A stretch of DNA of 59,692 nucleotides from Acidobacteriota bacterium (GCA_013289695.1 JABCZK010000028.1:1-59692), one strand, 5' to 3'. Shown: positions 34,407 to 43,277, counted from the first letter of the stretch. Program-made: numbers and translations. Notes: generated by a model from the letters alone, not told the origin.

Positions 34407-37400
34407 ATGAAACCAAAGCATCTCCATCGCCTGATGGCGCTTATGGCCATCATTTGGGCCCTATCCTTAAGCTGTTCCGGTCTGGCTGCGCAAACGCAGA
34501 CCACCGGGGACGTTGCGGGCGTGGTGACCGACGCGAGCGGCGCGGTCGTGCCCGACGCCAAGGTCGTTCTGAAAAGCAACGATCGCGGCGGTGCACAGGA
34601 CATCACTACAAACAAAGACGGCGTCTATCGCTTCTTCTTGCTGGCACCCGGCAGCTACACCGTGACGGTCAGCGCCGCTGGATTTCAAACGTCCCAGCAG
34701 GTAGTCGAGATCAATCTAGGTCAGATCGCGACGGCGGATGTGCATCTGTCCGTGGGCTCATCCAGCACCACGGTTACGGTCTCCGAAGAAGCTCCGCTGG
34801 TTGAATCCGAGAACGGAAACGTATCCAGCACCTTGTCCGAAAAGCAAATTCAGGAGATGCCGAACTCCGGAAACGACATCACGTTTAACGCGCAACTGGC
34901 GGCCGGCTCGGTCTCGAACACTGCCGGAGGCGGCCTCGGCAATTTTTCAAGCTTCGGCATTTCCGCCACCGCCAATCTATTTACGCTGAATGGCATGGAC
35001 GATAACGATCCGTTCCTCAGTCTCAACAACTCCGGCGCGACTAACTTGACGCTGGGAAACAACGAAGTGCAGGAAGTATCCGTCACCACCAACGGATATT
35101 CCGGGGAATATGGCACGCTGGCGGGTGCAAACGTCGCGTTCGTCACCAAGAGCGGCACCAACGAGTGGCACGGAAAGGATTCCTACTACTGGAACGGCCG
35201 CGCGCTCAACGCCAACAGCTGGTTCAACAACGCCGGCGGGGTTCCGCGTTCGTTCGTGAACGCCAATCAATGGGGTGCCGATATCGGCGGACCGATTCTG
35301 AAGAACAAGGTTTTTGGATACTTCAACACCGAGGGTTTGTATCTGTTCATACCCGCGGGCGGCGCCACCATCTCCATACCCAGCCCGCAGTTCTCAGCTG
35401 CCACCCAGGCTTTCATCAATTCCAGCTTCGGTGCCAGCTCTCCCACGGGTGCGTTCTATAACAGCGCTCTCTCACTGTACGCGGGAACACCGGGCGGGCC
35501 GGGCACCTCGGCTGCACCCTCAACAACGGTGAATCCGACGACGGGCACGCTTCTCGGCGGCGGATGCGACGCTTCGGTGGCGGATATTGACAAAGCCACG
35601 GGAACGACTCATTTCGCGGGCACTGCCACGACGCCAGGTACGCCTTGCGTCAATACTCTTACGTCAGTCGCGAGCAATATGACGCATGATTGGCTGGTCG
35701 CCGGCCGCGTGGATTGGAACATTGGCAACAACGACCGAATGTTTACGCGCATCCAAAAAGAGCATGGCTTGCAGGCTTCGATCACCGACCCGATTAACTC
35801 CATTTTCAACGCTCAGAGCGATCAACCCGAATATCAGGGTCAGTATCAATGGACTCACTCGTTCGCGGGGAGCGCGGTAAATCAGTTCATCGCGTCCGGC
35901 CAGTGGTACTCAGCGGTCTTCGACAACGTCGATCGCGCGGCGACGCTCGCTAAATTCCCCACGCTTCTGAATTTCGGCAACGGCGCCTTTCAGACGCTCG
36001 GCGGATTTTTCGGCTTGGGCAATAACCTGCCGCAAGGACGGAACGTCACGCAAGCTCAGTTGTCCGATGACTTCTCCAAAACAATCGGTGTTCACACGCT
36101 CAAGATCGGTCTGAAGTACCGGCGCAACGACGTCACCGATTTCGATTTGGGGTTGTTCACGGACGGAGTCGTCACGCCTTCCAACCTGGGCGCCTTCTTC
36201 TTCGGAGGGTTTGATCCCGGAACCATCGGCGGCGCCAGCAACCTCACGCAAGCTTTCACCAAGTCCACTGAGTTTCCCGCCGCTCTTTACAATTTGGGCG
36301 GCTATGTGGAAGACGATTGGAAAGTGAAGAGTAACTTGACGCTGACTCTGGCGCTGCGCCTGGAACATGATTCCAATCCCATCTGCACAACACTTTGTTT
36401 TGCAGCTCCGTTCAGTCCCTTCCTCTCGCTCGATCACGACGTGAACATCCCCTACAACGCGGCCATCCAAACCGGAAGAAAGCAAGCGTTGCCGTACCTC
36501 ACCACCATCGCGCCGCAACCGCGCTTTGGTTTTGCTTACACCCCGCATATATTCGGAATGCACGGAGAGACGGTAATTCGCGGAGGAATTGGCATCTTCT
36601 ATGACGCCTTTCCAGGCGTCGTAGTCGATAGTTTTGCGCAGAACTCTCCCGCATTTAACACGTTCTCGCTCAACTCATCCGCCGCTACGCCTAATGTCGC
36701 TCCCGGCGCGGCGAACAATCTCTTCGCGGCCGCCGCCGCATCGAACACCGCGTTCCTGGCGGGTTTCAACAACGGCGCGACTTTCCCGGAGATCAGCGCT
36801 TCGGTTCCGGGATTCTCTCCGCCAGGATTGTTTTCGGCATCGAAAATGCCTCTGAATCCGCAATACCAAAAGTGGAGCCTGGAAGTCGAACGCAGTTTTG
36901 GCCAGAACATGTCGTTCGATGTACAGTATGTCGGCAACCACGGCATTCACGAATTGTTCTTCGACAATGGCTTGAACGCTGCTGTGCCGATCTCCACGGC
37001 CTTTCCTACCGGCTTCAATGGCCTGCCGACCACGCCACTCGATGCGCGTTTCGGTCCTGTGACGCAAACGTTCTCGGGCGGTGTCTCCAACTACAACGGA
37101 TTGGCGATGACTTTCACCCGACGCTGGGGCAGCGGAGTCGCCCAAATCAATTATGTCTATAGCCACGCGCTCGATGACTACTCCAATGGCGGAAACCCTG
37201 CCGTACCGTTCGTTAGTACTGCGTTCGGCGCCACCAACTCCGCCATCAGTTTCCCGGAGAATCCGTTCAATCCCCGCCAATTCAACTATGGCAATTCGGA
37301 CTATGACGTAAGGCACTACCTAAGCGCCGACTACGTCTGGACCTTGCCGATTCGCAGATTGCTCCGCGATCGTGGCTGGCACCCGCTTACCGATGGATGG

Positions 37401-37907
37401 CAGGTTTCCGGAACTGTATTCGCTCGCAGCGGATTGCCCTTCACTCCGGTTGATCTCAGCACCAGCGGGACTCTTCTGGGCTCGGACTATGGGGGTACGA
37501 TATTTGCCCAACAAGTATCGTCCGCGAATGTGTACGTGACTTGCCCGGCGGGTCAACCACAACAGAACATCTGTCTCAACAAGAATGACTTCACCACGTC
37601 GCCTTCAGGCTTCGGCAACGTAACCCGTAACCAACTCCGCGGTCCCCACTACTTCGACAGCGACTTCACGCTGATGAAGCAGACCAAGATTCCGGGCTGG
37701 GAGAAAGGGCAGATTGGATTCGGGGCGCAGTTTTTTAACGTATTCAACCACCCCAACTTCCAATCTCCGGTCGGGGACGCCAGCAACCAGGCCTTGTTCG
37801 GAAGCGTCATTGCCACGGTCAACCCTCCGACGAGCGTATTCGGGTCAGGTTTGGGCGCCAACGCATCGCCGCGCTTGATTCAGGCCAAACTGCAGTTCAG
37901 CTTCTAA
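34407..37907 (+). CDS. Oar-like TonB-dependent receptor (paralogue B)
   Basis: About 1166 residues from ATG 34407, behind AGGAGC (MKPKHLHRLMALMAIIWALS, signal peptide to GLAAQ). The carboxypeptidase-regulatory-like domain (TGDVAGVVTDASGAVVPDAKV … YRFFLLAPGSYTVTVSAAGF), plug (LFTLNGMDDNDPFLSLNNSG, AFVTKSGTNEWHGKDSYYWN) and barrel ending RLIQAKLQFSF match the divergent receptor at 30397 domain by domain. Frame is open 42 codons further upstream, but those are unlike any signal peptide. It is expected in the outer membrane; the substrate is not deducible. Confidence 0.92.
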   Translation: MKPKHLHRLMALMAIIWALSLSCSGLAAQTQTTGDVAGVVTDASGAVVPDAKVVLKSNDRGGAQDITTNKDGVYRFFLLAPGSYTVTVSAAGFQTSQQVVEINLGQIATADVHLSVGSSSTTVTVSEEAPLVESENGNVSSTLSEKQIQEMPNSGNDITFNAQLAAGSVSNTAGGGLGNFSSFGISATANLFTLNGMDDNDPFLSLNNSGATNLTLGNNEVQEVSVTTNGYSGEYGTLAGANVAFVTKSGTNEWHGKDSYYWNGRALNANSWFNNAGGVPRSFVNANQWGADIGGPILKNKVFGYFNTEGLYLFIPAGGATISIPSPQFSAATQAFINSSFGASSPTGAFYNSALSLYAGTPGGPGTSAAPSTTVNPTTGTLLGGGCDASVADIDKATGTTHFAGTATTPGTPCVNTLTSVASNMTHDWLVAGRVDWNIGNNDRMFTRIQKEHGLQASITDPINSIFNAQSDQPEYQGQYQWTHSFAGSAVNQFIASGQWYSAVFDNVDRAATLAKFPTLLNFGNGAFQTLGGFFGLGNNLPQGRNVTQAQLSDDFSKTIGVHTLKIGLKYRRNDVTDFDLGLFTDGVVTPSNLGAFFFGGFDPGTIGGASNLTQAFTKSTEFPAALYNLGGYVEDDWKVKSNLTLTLALRLEHDSNPICTTLCFAAPFSPFLSLDHDVNIPYNAAIQTGRKQALPYLTTIAPQPRFGFAYTPHIFGMHGETVIRGGIGIFYDAFPGVVVDSFAQNSPAFNTFSLNSSAATPNVAPGAANNLFAAAAASNTAFLAGFNNGATFPEISASVPGFSPPGLFSASKMPLNPQYQKWSLEVERSFGQNMSFDVQYVGNHGIHELFFDNGLNAAVPISTAFPTGFNGLPTTPLDARFGPVTQTFSGGVSNYNGLAMTFTRRWGSGVAQINYVYSHALDDYSNGGNPAVPFVSTAFGATNSAISFPENPFNPRQFNYGNSDYDVRHYLSADYVWTLPIRRLLRDRGWHPLTDGWQVSGTVFARSGLPFTPVDLSTSGTLLGSDYGGTIFAQQVSSANVYVTCPAGQPQQNICLNKNDFTTSPSGFGNVTRNQLRGPHYFDSDFTLMKQTKIPGWEKGQIGFGAQFFNVFNHPNFQSPVGDASNQALFGSVIATVNPPTSVFGSGLGANASPRLIQAKLQFSF

Positions 37908-37936
37908 GGTCCTGGATGAGCACGTGAATGCAAAAA

Positions 37937-37963
37937 GGGCGGTCCCGCGTTGCGGGACCGCCC
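37937..37963. terminator. bidirectional terminator hairpin
   Basis: GGGCGGTCCCGC, loop GTT, GCGGGACCGCCC. On the minus strand it is followed by TTTTTGC. It lies 30 bases past the plus-strand receptor and about 140 bases past the convergent minus-strand gene at 38103, so it can serve both. Confidence 0.75.
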
Positions 37964-38102
37964 ATTGTTGCGCTTATCTTCACTCTATTTCGAGACTATC
38001 CGGACACCGCGTCTGCGCGATCACCTTCCCGGCTTGGACTGTTGCTCACCGAATCCGTCGCATCCGGCCGAGCGGCCGCGGCTCGGTCGATATCCCTCCG
38101 GC

Positions 38103-38915
38103 TTATTGCGCGTCTGTAACCTTGCCCTTCACGAATGTGACCTTGAGATCCTTATATACATAAATCTGCTTGGGGCCCAGGTTGAGGATTTTATCCGGCT
38201 GGCCAAGAATCGCCGTCACTTGATCGGGTGTCTGACCAATCTCCACCGTAGCAGGCGGAGCGGCCGGGGCCGCCGGTGCGGCTGCCGGAGCGTCCGCCGC
38301 TGCGGGCTGTTGATTCGCGTCGCCCCCTGCCGCTGCCTGCTGCTGGTTTCCGCTGTCGTCCGACTTCGCGGAATCATCCGGTTGAACCGTCAAAACCTCC
38401 GCGACCAGGCTCAGCACCTGATCCGCGCTGAGGTTCGAGCCCTTCGGGTAAATGAATTTGAGCTGCGAGTAATACCGAACATCCTGATAAGGATCGCTGA
38501 ACAACGTGAAAAGAACGCCGTCGGGCTGCACGGCGATATCCGTCACCCAGAATTTCTCGCCGGTAACAAATTGCCGTCCTTGCACGGTCTGCGGCGGCGG
38601 ATGTCCGATCATGCTGCCGAAACCCTGCAGCTTTTGATGCACTCCGTACGCGCCCTCGGAGAGTTTCCCACCGCTATAAGTGTTCACCGGCGGTACTTGC
38701 GTCGAGGTGGGGTACATCAGCAGCTTGTCTTTCTGCAGGACCAATACGGCGCCCGCAGTGACGATGTCGCTCTTATCGTCCGTCGGCTTGGTGAGCTGAT
38801 ACTTCGCTTGCAGTTGGCTCTGCAGCGAACCCTGCGCTCCCGCCGCGAACCATGGGAAAATTCCCGCAACCGCCAGGACGGCAATCTGCATCCGAATCGG
38901 AAGTCTGGCCTTCAT
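38103..38915 (-). CDS. exported protein with BamE/SmpA-like C-terminal domain
   Basis: 270 residues from ATG 38915 behind AAGGAGAAG. A signal peptide (MKARLPIRMQIAVLAVAGIF … AAGA) is followed by an unassigned domain (about 30-165) with DKLLMYPTSTQVPPVNTYSG and RYYSQLKFIYPKG. A disordered Gln/Ala/Pro linker (NQQQAAAGGDANQQPAAADAP…) then leads to a C-terminal 50 residues reading VEIGQTPDQVTAILGQPDKI and IYVYKDLKVTFVKGKVTD. This is the pattern of SmpA/OmlA-like small domains. It lies downstream of, and in the same direction as, the repeat-rich exported protein at 39113, with 197 bases between. Function unknown. Confidence 0.7.
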   Translation of the reverse strand: MKARLPIRMQIAVLAVAGIFPWFAAGAQGSLQSQLQAKYQLTKPTDDKSDIVTAGAVLVLQKDKLLMYPTSTQVPPVNTYSGGKLSEGAYGVHQKLQGFGSMIGHPPPQTVQGRQFVTGEKFWVTDIAVQPDGVLFTLFSDPYQDVRYYSQLKFIYPKGSNLSADQVLSLVAEVLTVQPDDSAKSDDSGNQQQAAAGGDANQQPAAADAPAAAPAAPAAPPATVEIGQTPDQVTAILGQPDKILNLGPKQIYVYKDLKVTFVKGKVTDAQ

Positions 38916-39112
38916 TGATAACTTCTCCTTGGGCGTGGCAAGCCCTGCGGTGTTCTTCGGAAATTGTAAAACCCGGTGTCTGGGTTCTTGCTTCAAAAAC
39001 CGCTCAAGCTGTGCCGGAGCGCCAGTGGTTTTCCCCAACTGACGCTCCGATCCCGCTTTCTGCAGTACGGTGTTACAGTCTTGATGCCGTAACTGTCAGA
39101 GTTATTTTGTGC

Positions 39113-40945
39113 TTAGTCCTGACCGCTGGACCCCGCCTGCGCTTGGACGTCAGCATCGGCCTTGTCCGCATCCGCCTGCTGCGCCTCCAATTCACCCTTA
39201 ACCGATGTATCTGGCTTCACCTGGCCGTCGGGATTGGCGCGAGTCTTGGTGTCAGGAGCTGCCGGCAGTCCGTTCTTCCCTTGATTGTCCGCCAGCGTCT
39301 TGAGGCCGGAATCGAGTTGCTCGCGGAAGTGGTTGTGCATTTCCTGCAGATCGTCAACGGCCACCGCGACTTGCGAACCCGACGGGCAGTCGGATTTCTG
39401 GCTCGCGCTGACCAGCACCTTCACGCTCTTGTTCGCATCCGGAGTGTCTTCAATTCGCGTCACAACGTCTCCGGCGGATAGCGAACAATCCTGCCCATCC
39501 GGTCCCGTCTCGTTCAGGACGTCGCTGACGATAAACGTCCGGTGGTTGGGATCAAGAGCCGCCGGGACCTCTTCGGGCTGGTTTGCGTCCGCGGACGTGT
39601 CTGCCGCAGGCGCTGCTGCTGCTGCCGCCGCGGGTTGGGGTGCCTGTGCCGCGGCTTGCTCGGCCGCCAGCTGCGCCTTCACTTCATCTGCGATCGCCTG
39701 CTTCACTTCCGGCGTCAGCGCTACACCGCCGCCACCACCGCCGTTACTGGCATCCTGTTGTGCGCCAGCATCGCCCTGCGCAGCCGCGGCATTCGCATTC
39801 GCCGCTGCCTGCGCTTCATACGCCGCCTGCAGGTTCTGGCTGATCACGTAGTCGGTCATCCACAAGGCTGCGGTTGCATACGCTGGATACGGATTGAAGT
39901 AGTAGCCGTAGTATCCGTACCACGGCGCTCCTCCCCAGCCCCAGGAGTAAACCACCGGTGCCGCCCACGGATTGTAGGCCCAGCCATAAAATGCCGGACC
40001 ATAGTAGTAGGCCGGCACGTAGCCATAGTAGTAGCCTCCATGGTAGTAGCCACCCCGGTATCCATACGCATAATACCGGCCGCCACGGTAGTAGGTTCGC
40101 CCCATATACCGGTGCCCGTCGCGTCCCCGGTAACCACGCTCGCCGTAACCCCCATGCCGCCCGGTGTTGACGAGCCGGCCGCCGCCAGCGCGCCGTCCCT
40201 CCACTCTCGTGCTGCCGTGCGCGCCGTGCGTGATCGTTGCACCATGGGCAGTCTTGACGGAGGTGACTCGGCCGCCTGAAACGCGCGCTGTATTGCCGCT
40301 CTTGGTTGTGACGGTCTTTGCAGGTGCCGCGTGTGCTGCGCCGGCCTTGCCGGCGGTGTTCGTCGCACCCTTTCCACCAGCTGCAGTCGTGCCTTTAGCG
40401 CCAGCCGTCGTCGTTGCGCCCTTGCCGGCGGTGGTCGTCGTCGCACCTTTCCCCGCGGTTGTCGTCGCTCCTTTTCCAGCAGTGGTGGTCGTCGTCCCTT
40501 TGCCAGCAGTGGCCGTCGTGGCACCTTTGCCGGCTGTGGTCGTCGTCGTGCCCTTATTCGCTGTGGTGGTCGTCGTTCCCTTGTTCGCGGTGGTCGTGGT
40601 TCCCTTATTGGCCGTAGTTGTCGCACCTTTGTTAGCTGTGGTCGTCGTTGTGCCGTGATTGGCGGTCGTCGTTGTCGTGCCATGGTTAGCCGTGGTCGTC
40701 GTGCCATGGTTGGCAGTCGTCGTAGTGTTGTGATTGGCCGTAGTGCCGTGGTTGGCAGTCGAGGCGCCGCCTCCGCTCGGGTGCGAGGCTGGGGCCGACG
40801 GGTGCGCTGCGGGTGCAGCCTTTGGCGCTGGCGCCGACCCTGTTTTGTTCTTCTGCCCCCAAGCCAAGCTCGGGACCGTGATCAGGAGGCTCAGAACTAA
40901 GAGCCATCTTGCTACGATGCTAATGCTGGGCCGAGTAGATTTCAT
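39113..40945 (-). CDS. repeat-rich exported protein with Gly/Tyr-rich middle
   Basis: 610 residues from the ATG at 40945, behind AGAGGAGAG. A signal peptide (MKSTRPSISIVARWLLVLSL … AWGQ) is followed by about 135 residues of short Thr-rich repeats (TTTTANKG, TTTTAGKGA variants). Next come a basic stretch (GRRAGGGRLVNTGRHGGY) and a Tyr/Gly-rich region (YRGGYYHGGYYYGYVPAYYY). An Ala/Gln-rich helix (EVKAQLAAEQAAAQAP) and a conserved-looking C-terminal domain follow, with HRTFIVSDVLNE, CSLSAGDVVTRIEDTPD and VDDLQEMHNHFREQLDSGL. The layout suggests a surface or envelope structural protein; no enzyme motif is visible. Confidence 0.75.
   Translation of the reverse strand: MKSTRPSISIVARWLLVLSLLITVPSLAWGQKNKTGSAPAPKAAPAAHPSAPASHPSGGGASTANHGTTANHNTTTTANHGTTTTANHGTTTTTANHGTTTTTANKGATTTANKGTTTTANKGTTTTTANKGTTTTTAGKGATTATAGKGTTTTTAGKGATTTAGKGATTTTAGKGATTTAGAKGTTAAGGKGATNTAGKAGAAHAAPAKTVTTKSGNTARVSGGRVTSVKTAHGATITHGAHGSTRVEGRRAGGGRLVNTGRHGGYGERGYRGRDGHRYMGRTYYRGGRYYAYGYRGGYYHGGYYYGYVPAYYYGPAFYGWAYNPWAAPVVYSWGWGGAPWYGYYGYYFNPYPAYATAALWMTDYVISQNLQAAYEAQAAANANAAAAQGDAGAQQDASNGGGGGGVALTPEVKQAIADEVKAQLAAEQAAAQAPQPAAAAAAAPAADTSADANQPEEVPAALDPNHRTFIVSDVLNETGPDGQDCSLSAGDVVTRIEDTPDANKSVKVLVSASQKSDCPSGSQVAVAVDDLQEMHNHFREQLDSGLKTLADNQGKNGLPAAPDTKTRANPDGQVKPDTSVKGELEAQQADADKADADVQAQAGSSGQD
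40346..40756 (-). repeat. in-frame tandem repeat tract (Thr-rich units of 7-9 codons)
   Basis: About 20 imperfect units of 21-27 bases coding for TANHGTTT, TANKGTTTT and TAGKGATTT. Unit type changes along the array, from NHG near the N-terminus to NKG and then GKG, as expected when repeats spread by local duplication. Copy number could vary between strains. Confidence 0.8.
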
Positions 40946-41579
40946 CGTAACTCTCCTCTTGGTGTGAAATTCCGTCTGTAGCTCTGGTGCCAAGAACGTG
41001 AGATGTCTGAAAATGCCGTGACGCCTTGCGCGTTAGGACTCTCATACGCCGCCGCTCCGAAATCGGCCGACTTAGACCCTGTCATTAGCATCCGATGAAT
41101 GTTTCAGGGTTGCGCCAGCACGGTCCGGAAAGATTCCGTTGTGCCGAGAGAATAAATAATAGAGATCCTCCACGCGACCTCCGCGCCAGCTCGCCCTGAA
41201 GCGGCCCTTCACCTCGCATTGCGCAAAAGCATCTGAAAAACCGTCATTCCCAGGAAAAATTTCTCGCGCCGCCCCGCGGCCCCCAAGCCGGGTGCCCTGC
41301 GAAAAGCTCGGCACAACGTTGCAGGCATCGGCAGCGCTTAGGACCGCATCGCGTGGAAATCGGCCACTCAAGCAAGCCGAACTACAAATCGTACGAAGTC
41401 GAACTCACTGTTCCGGGGCCGTCGAGAACACCCTGCCGCACAGCAAAACAAGGCCGCAACAGCCGTTGCAGCGTTACCAGCCATCACGCACAAACTTTGC
41501 AGACGTCGCTTGCCCGGGACTTCCGGTTTGAATTATAGGATGTTGTCCAAGAACATAGGCCCGCTGCGCGCCGCTGTCA
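40946..41579. other. intergenic region up to the insertion sequence
   Basis: No gene supported. Frames at 41072-41371 (minus) and 41292-41531 (plus) overlap each other and show no family features, ribosome site or sensible composition. The stretch probably includes the original upstream region of the kinase gene, now separated from it by the insertion sequence. Confidence 0.4.
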
Positions 41580-41580
41580 A

Positions 41581-41597
41581 GCTCGGAAAATCACGCA
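41581..41597. repeat. target site duplication, left copy
   Basis: GCTCGGAAAATCACGCA; the same 17 bases recur at 43261-43277 on the other side of the insertion sequence. The sequences diverge immediately outside. Confidence 0.8.
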
Positions 41598-41604
41598 TGT
41601 CAAA

Positions 41605-41651
41605 CCAAAATAGAAATGTCCCCTTCCTTACCAAATTAGAAATGTCCCCTT
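41605..41651. repeat. left terminal repeat, two units
   Basis: Units at 41605-41625 and 41631-41651 (CCAAAATAGAAATGTCCCC and CCAAATTAGAAATGTCCCC, each followed by TT), spaced by 5 bases. They are inverted relative to those at the right end. Confidence 0.85.
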
Positions 41652-41785
41652 TTTGTGTTTTGTTTTTTTTCTCTTTGCTGTTTTTTTCTGTTTCCGCAGA
41701 TTTTTTTAAATAATTTCGCGTCCAGAAGCCCTAGGAGCGACGATTCGCGCTGGGCTCGACCTGCGACCTCCTGGTTTTTTGTAAT

Positions 41786-41866
41786 CCGTTGGCTTAGACC
41801 GGAGCGGAGCCCTGCGCAGCCCGAAGGGCGGAGCGTTTAGGGCGCAGCGCAGGGCTAAGCCAACGG
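41786..41866. repeat. large hairpin across the transposase stop codon
   Basis: CCGTTGGCTTA (41786-41796) pairs with TAAGCCAACGG (41856-41866), and AGCCCTGCGC pairs with GCGCAGGGCT inside it. The right arm overlaps the transposase stop codon. It may block transcription entering the element or terminate the transposase transcript. Confidence 0.65.
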
Positions 41867-43180
41867 TGCGCGGGCTACCTCCCGCAGCGCTTTTTGCTGC
41901 ACGGCGCGCCGGGCCGCCTCGCGCCACGGGTGGTCCGCCGGCGGCGCCCACTTCCGTTTCGCTATCGCTACCGCGACGCGTGCACCCGCCGCTGCCGCCC
42001 TGGGCGCTGGCTGCAGCGGCGCCGCAATTTGCTTCCAGCCAAGGGCACGTCCGCGATACTCGATGCGGATGCCCCCGTGCCGTCCTTCGCAGACCAGCAC
42101 TTTGCTCCGCGCCGGGGCATAATGCCGGCTCTGCGGCTCCAGCTGATAATAGTGATTCGCGTAGCGTACCACCCAGTCATTCCCGATCGTCCGCTCGTTC
42201 TCCAGCCGGAAAATCTCATCCAGTTCCGCCGCCCGCGGTGCCCGCCGGTGGTAGTCTTCCGGCCGCGCCGCCGCACGGGCGAACCGCCGGTTGTGTTCTG
42301 GCAGATATTCCCTCCGCAGGTACACATTCGCCGCTTCGTGACTGCCGATCTGCTTCCGCCGCAGTTTCTTCACCAGCCGGTCTTGATGCGTGCCGTGCAT
42401 CCGCTCGATTCGTCCCTTGGCTTCCGGCGAACTGGCTGCGATTACCGCGATCCCCAGCTTCGCGCACATGCGCCCAAACTGCGTGATCGGTTCTTCCCCT
42501 CGTAAACGCTCCCGCGCATTGGCCGGCCGCTTGTACAAGTTCTTCCAGTCCACGTACAGTGCCGAGGGGACGCCGTACTGCTCGATCCAGGCGCGCAGCC
42601 CATCCGCCACCGCCCAGATCGTCTCTTGTTCCCCCAATTGCGCCCAGGTCGTGTTGGTCGCATCGTCGGCCATGTCGATCAAGCAGCCCTCCGCTCCGCG
42701 CTCCTCCAGCCAGGGATGAAAGCTGCCATCCATCTGCACCAGCTCTCCGAAATGTTCTTTGCGCTCTCGCCGTCGCCGGTGCTTCCGCCGCTTCCGTTGC
42801 CGACTCCACTGTCCTGCTTCCAGCATCCAGAGCCGCAGCGTCTCGGCATTCACCACAAGCCCATCTTCTGCGTCCAAGTGCTCGGCCGCCAGCGTCGGCC
42901 CGAAACGCTCGCCCACCGGTCCGCCGTACTTCTTCCGCACCAGATCCAGCACCCGCTGCCGAAACTTCGGCGCACAGGCATGATTCGAGGTGCACCCGGC
43001 ACTGCGATGTTTCAAACTCGCAGGTCCCTCTTCGTGATAGCGCTTCCACAAGCGCTTGGCCTGCCGGTAACTCAGTCCCAGCAGCCGGCTCGCGTCGACC
43101 ACCCGCAGTTGCTTGCTGTGCACTCTCGCCAGCACTTCCACCCTCCGCAATTCCTCTTGACTCATCTCCGTCCGTCCCAA
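41855..43180 (-). CDS. ISNCY family transposase
   Basis: 441 residues. An N-terminal helix-turn-helix (VVDASRLLGLSYRQAKRLWKRY, about 27-50) and a second DNA-binding helix region precede a DDE integrase-type catalytic core (about 140-310). Candidate acidic residues are in LVQMDGSFHPW, the LYVDWKNLY strand and the SSPEAKGRIERMHGTHQDRL segment that supplies the glutamate. The C-terminal part (NHYYQLEPQSRHYAPARSKV) is typical of this family. I keep TTG 43180 because AGGAGGT sits just upstream; ATG 43165 is the alternative. No frameshift or internal stop is present. Confidence 0.88.
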   Translation of the reverse strand: MGRTEMSQEELRRVEVLARVHSKQLRVVDASRLLGLSYRQAKRLWKRYHEEGPASLKHRSAGCTSNHACAPKFRQRVLDLVRKKYGGPVGERFGPTLAAEHLDAEDGLVVNAETLRLWMLEAGQWSRQRKRRKHRRRRERKEHFGELVQMDGSFHPWLEERGAEGCLIDMADDATNTTWAQLGEQETIWAVADGLRAWIEQYGVPSALYVDWKNLYKRPANARERLRGEEPITQFGRMCAKLGIAVIAASSPEAKGRIERMHGTHQDRLVKKLRRKQIGSHEAANVYLRREYLPEHNRRFARAAARPEDYHRRAPRAAELDEIFRLENERTIGNDWVVRYANHYYQLEPQSRHYAPARSKVLVCEGRHGGIRIEYRGRALGWKQIAAPLQPAPRAAAAGARVAVAIAKRKWAPPADHPWREAARRAVQQKALREVARAPLA

Positions 43181-43207
43181 TCTGACCTCCTCTCGGAGGT
43201 CTACTTT

Positions 43208-43253
43208 AGGGGGACATTTCTATTTTGGAGAAAAGGGGACATTACTATTTTGG
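43208..43253. repeat. right terminal repeat, two units
   Basis: On the minus strand, units at 43253-43233 (CCAAAATAGTAATGTCCCC) and 43228-43208 (CCAAAATAGAAATGTCCCC), spaced by 4 bases. They mirror the left end. Confidence 0.85.
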
Positions 43254-43260
43254 CGCAACA

Positions 43261-43277
43261 GCTCGGAAAATCACGCA
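43261..43277. repeat. target site duplication, right copy
   Basis: GCTCGGAAAATCACGCA, identical to 41581-41597. Confidence 0.8.

Larger units (their letters stand above)
41598..43260. mobile_element. ISNCY-type insertion sequence, complete
   Basis: About 1.66 kb with TGT…ACA ends. Each end carries two copies of a 21-base unit (core CCAAAATAGAAATGTCCCC), inverted relative to the other end. One transposase gene fills the interior. The flanks share an 18-base direct repeat (AGCTCGGAAAATCACGCA at 41580-41597 and 43260-43277), or 17 bases if the terminal A belongs to the element. Long target duplications of this kind are known for IS1202-like groups within ISNCY. All parts look intact. Confidence 0.85.

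Noticed and set aside
40346..40756. Regular repeats considered as a CRISPR array
   Set aside because: Units are 21-27 bases without spacers, in frame within a protein and varying gradually; this is a coding tandem repeat.
41072..41371. 99-residue minus-strand frame upstream of the IS
   Set aside because: No ribosome site, family or coding-like composition; overlaps an equally poor frame on the other strand.
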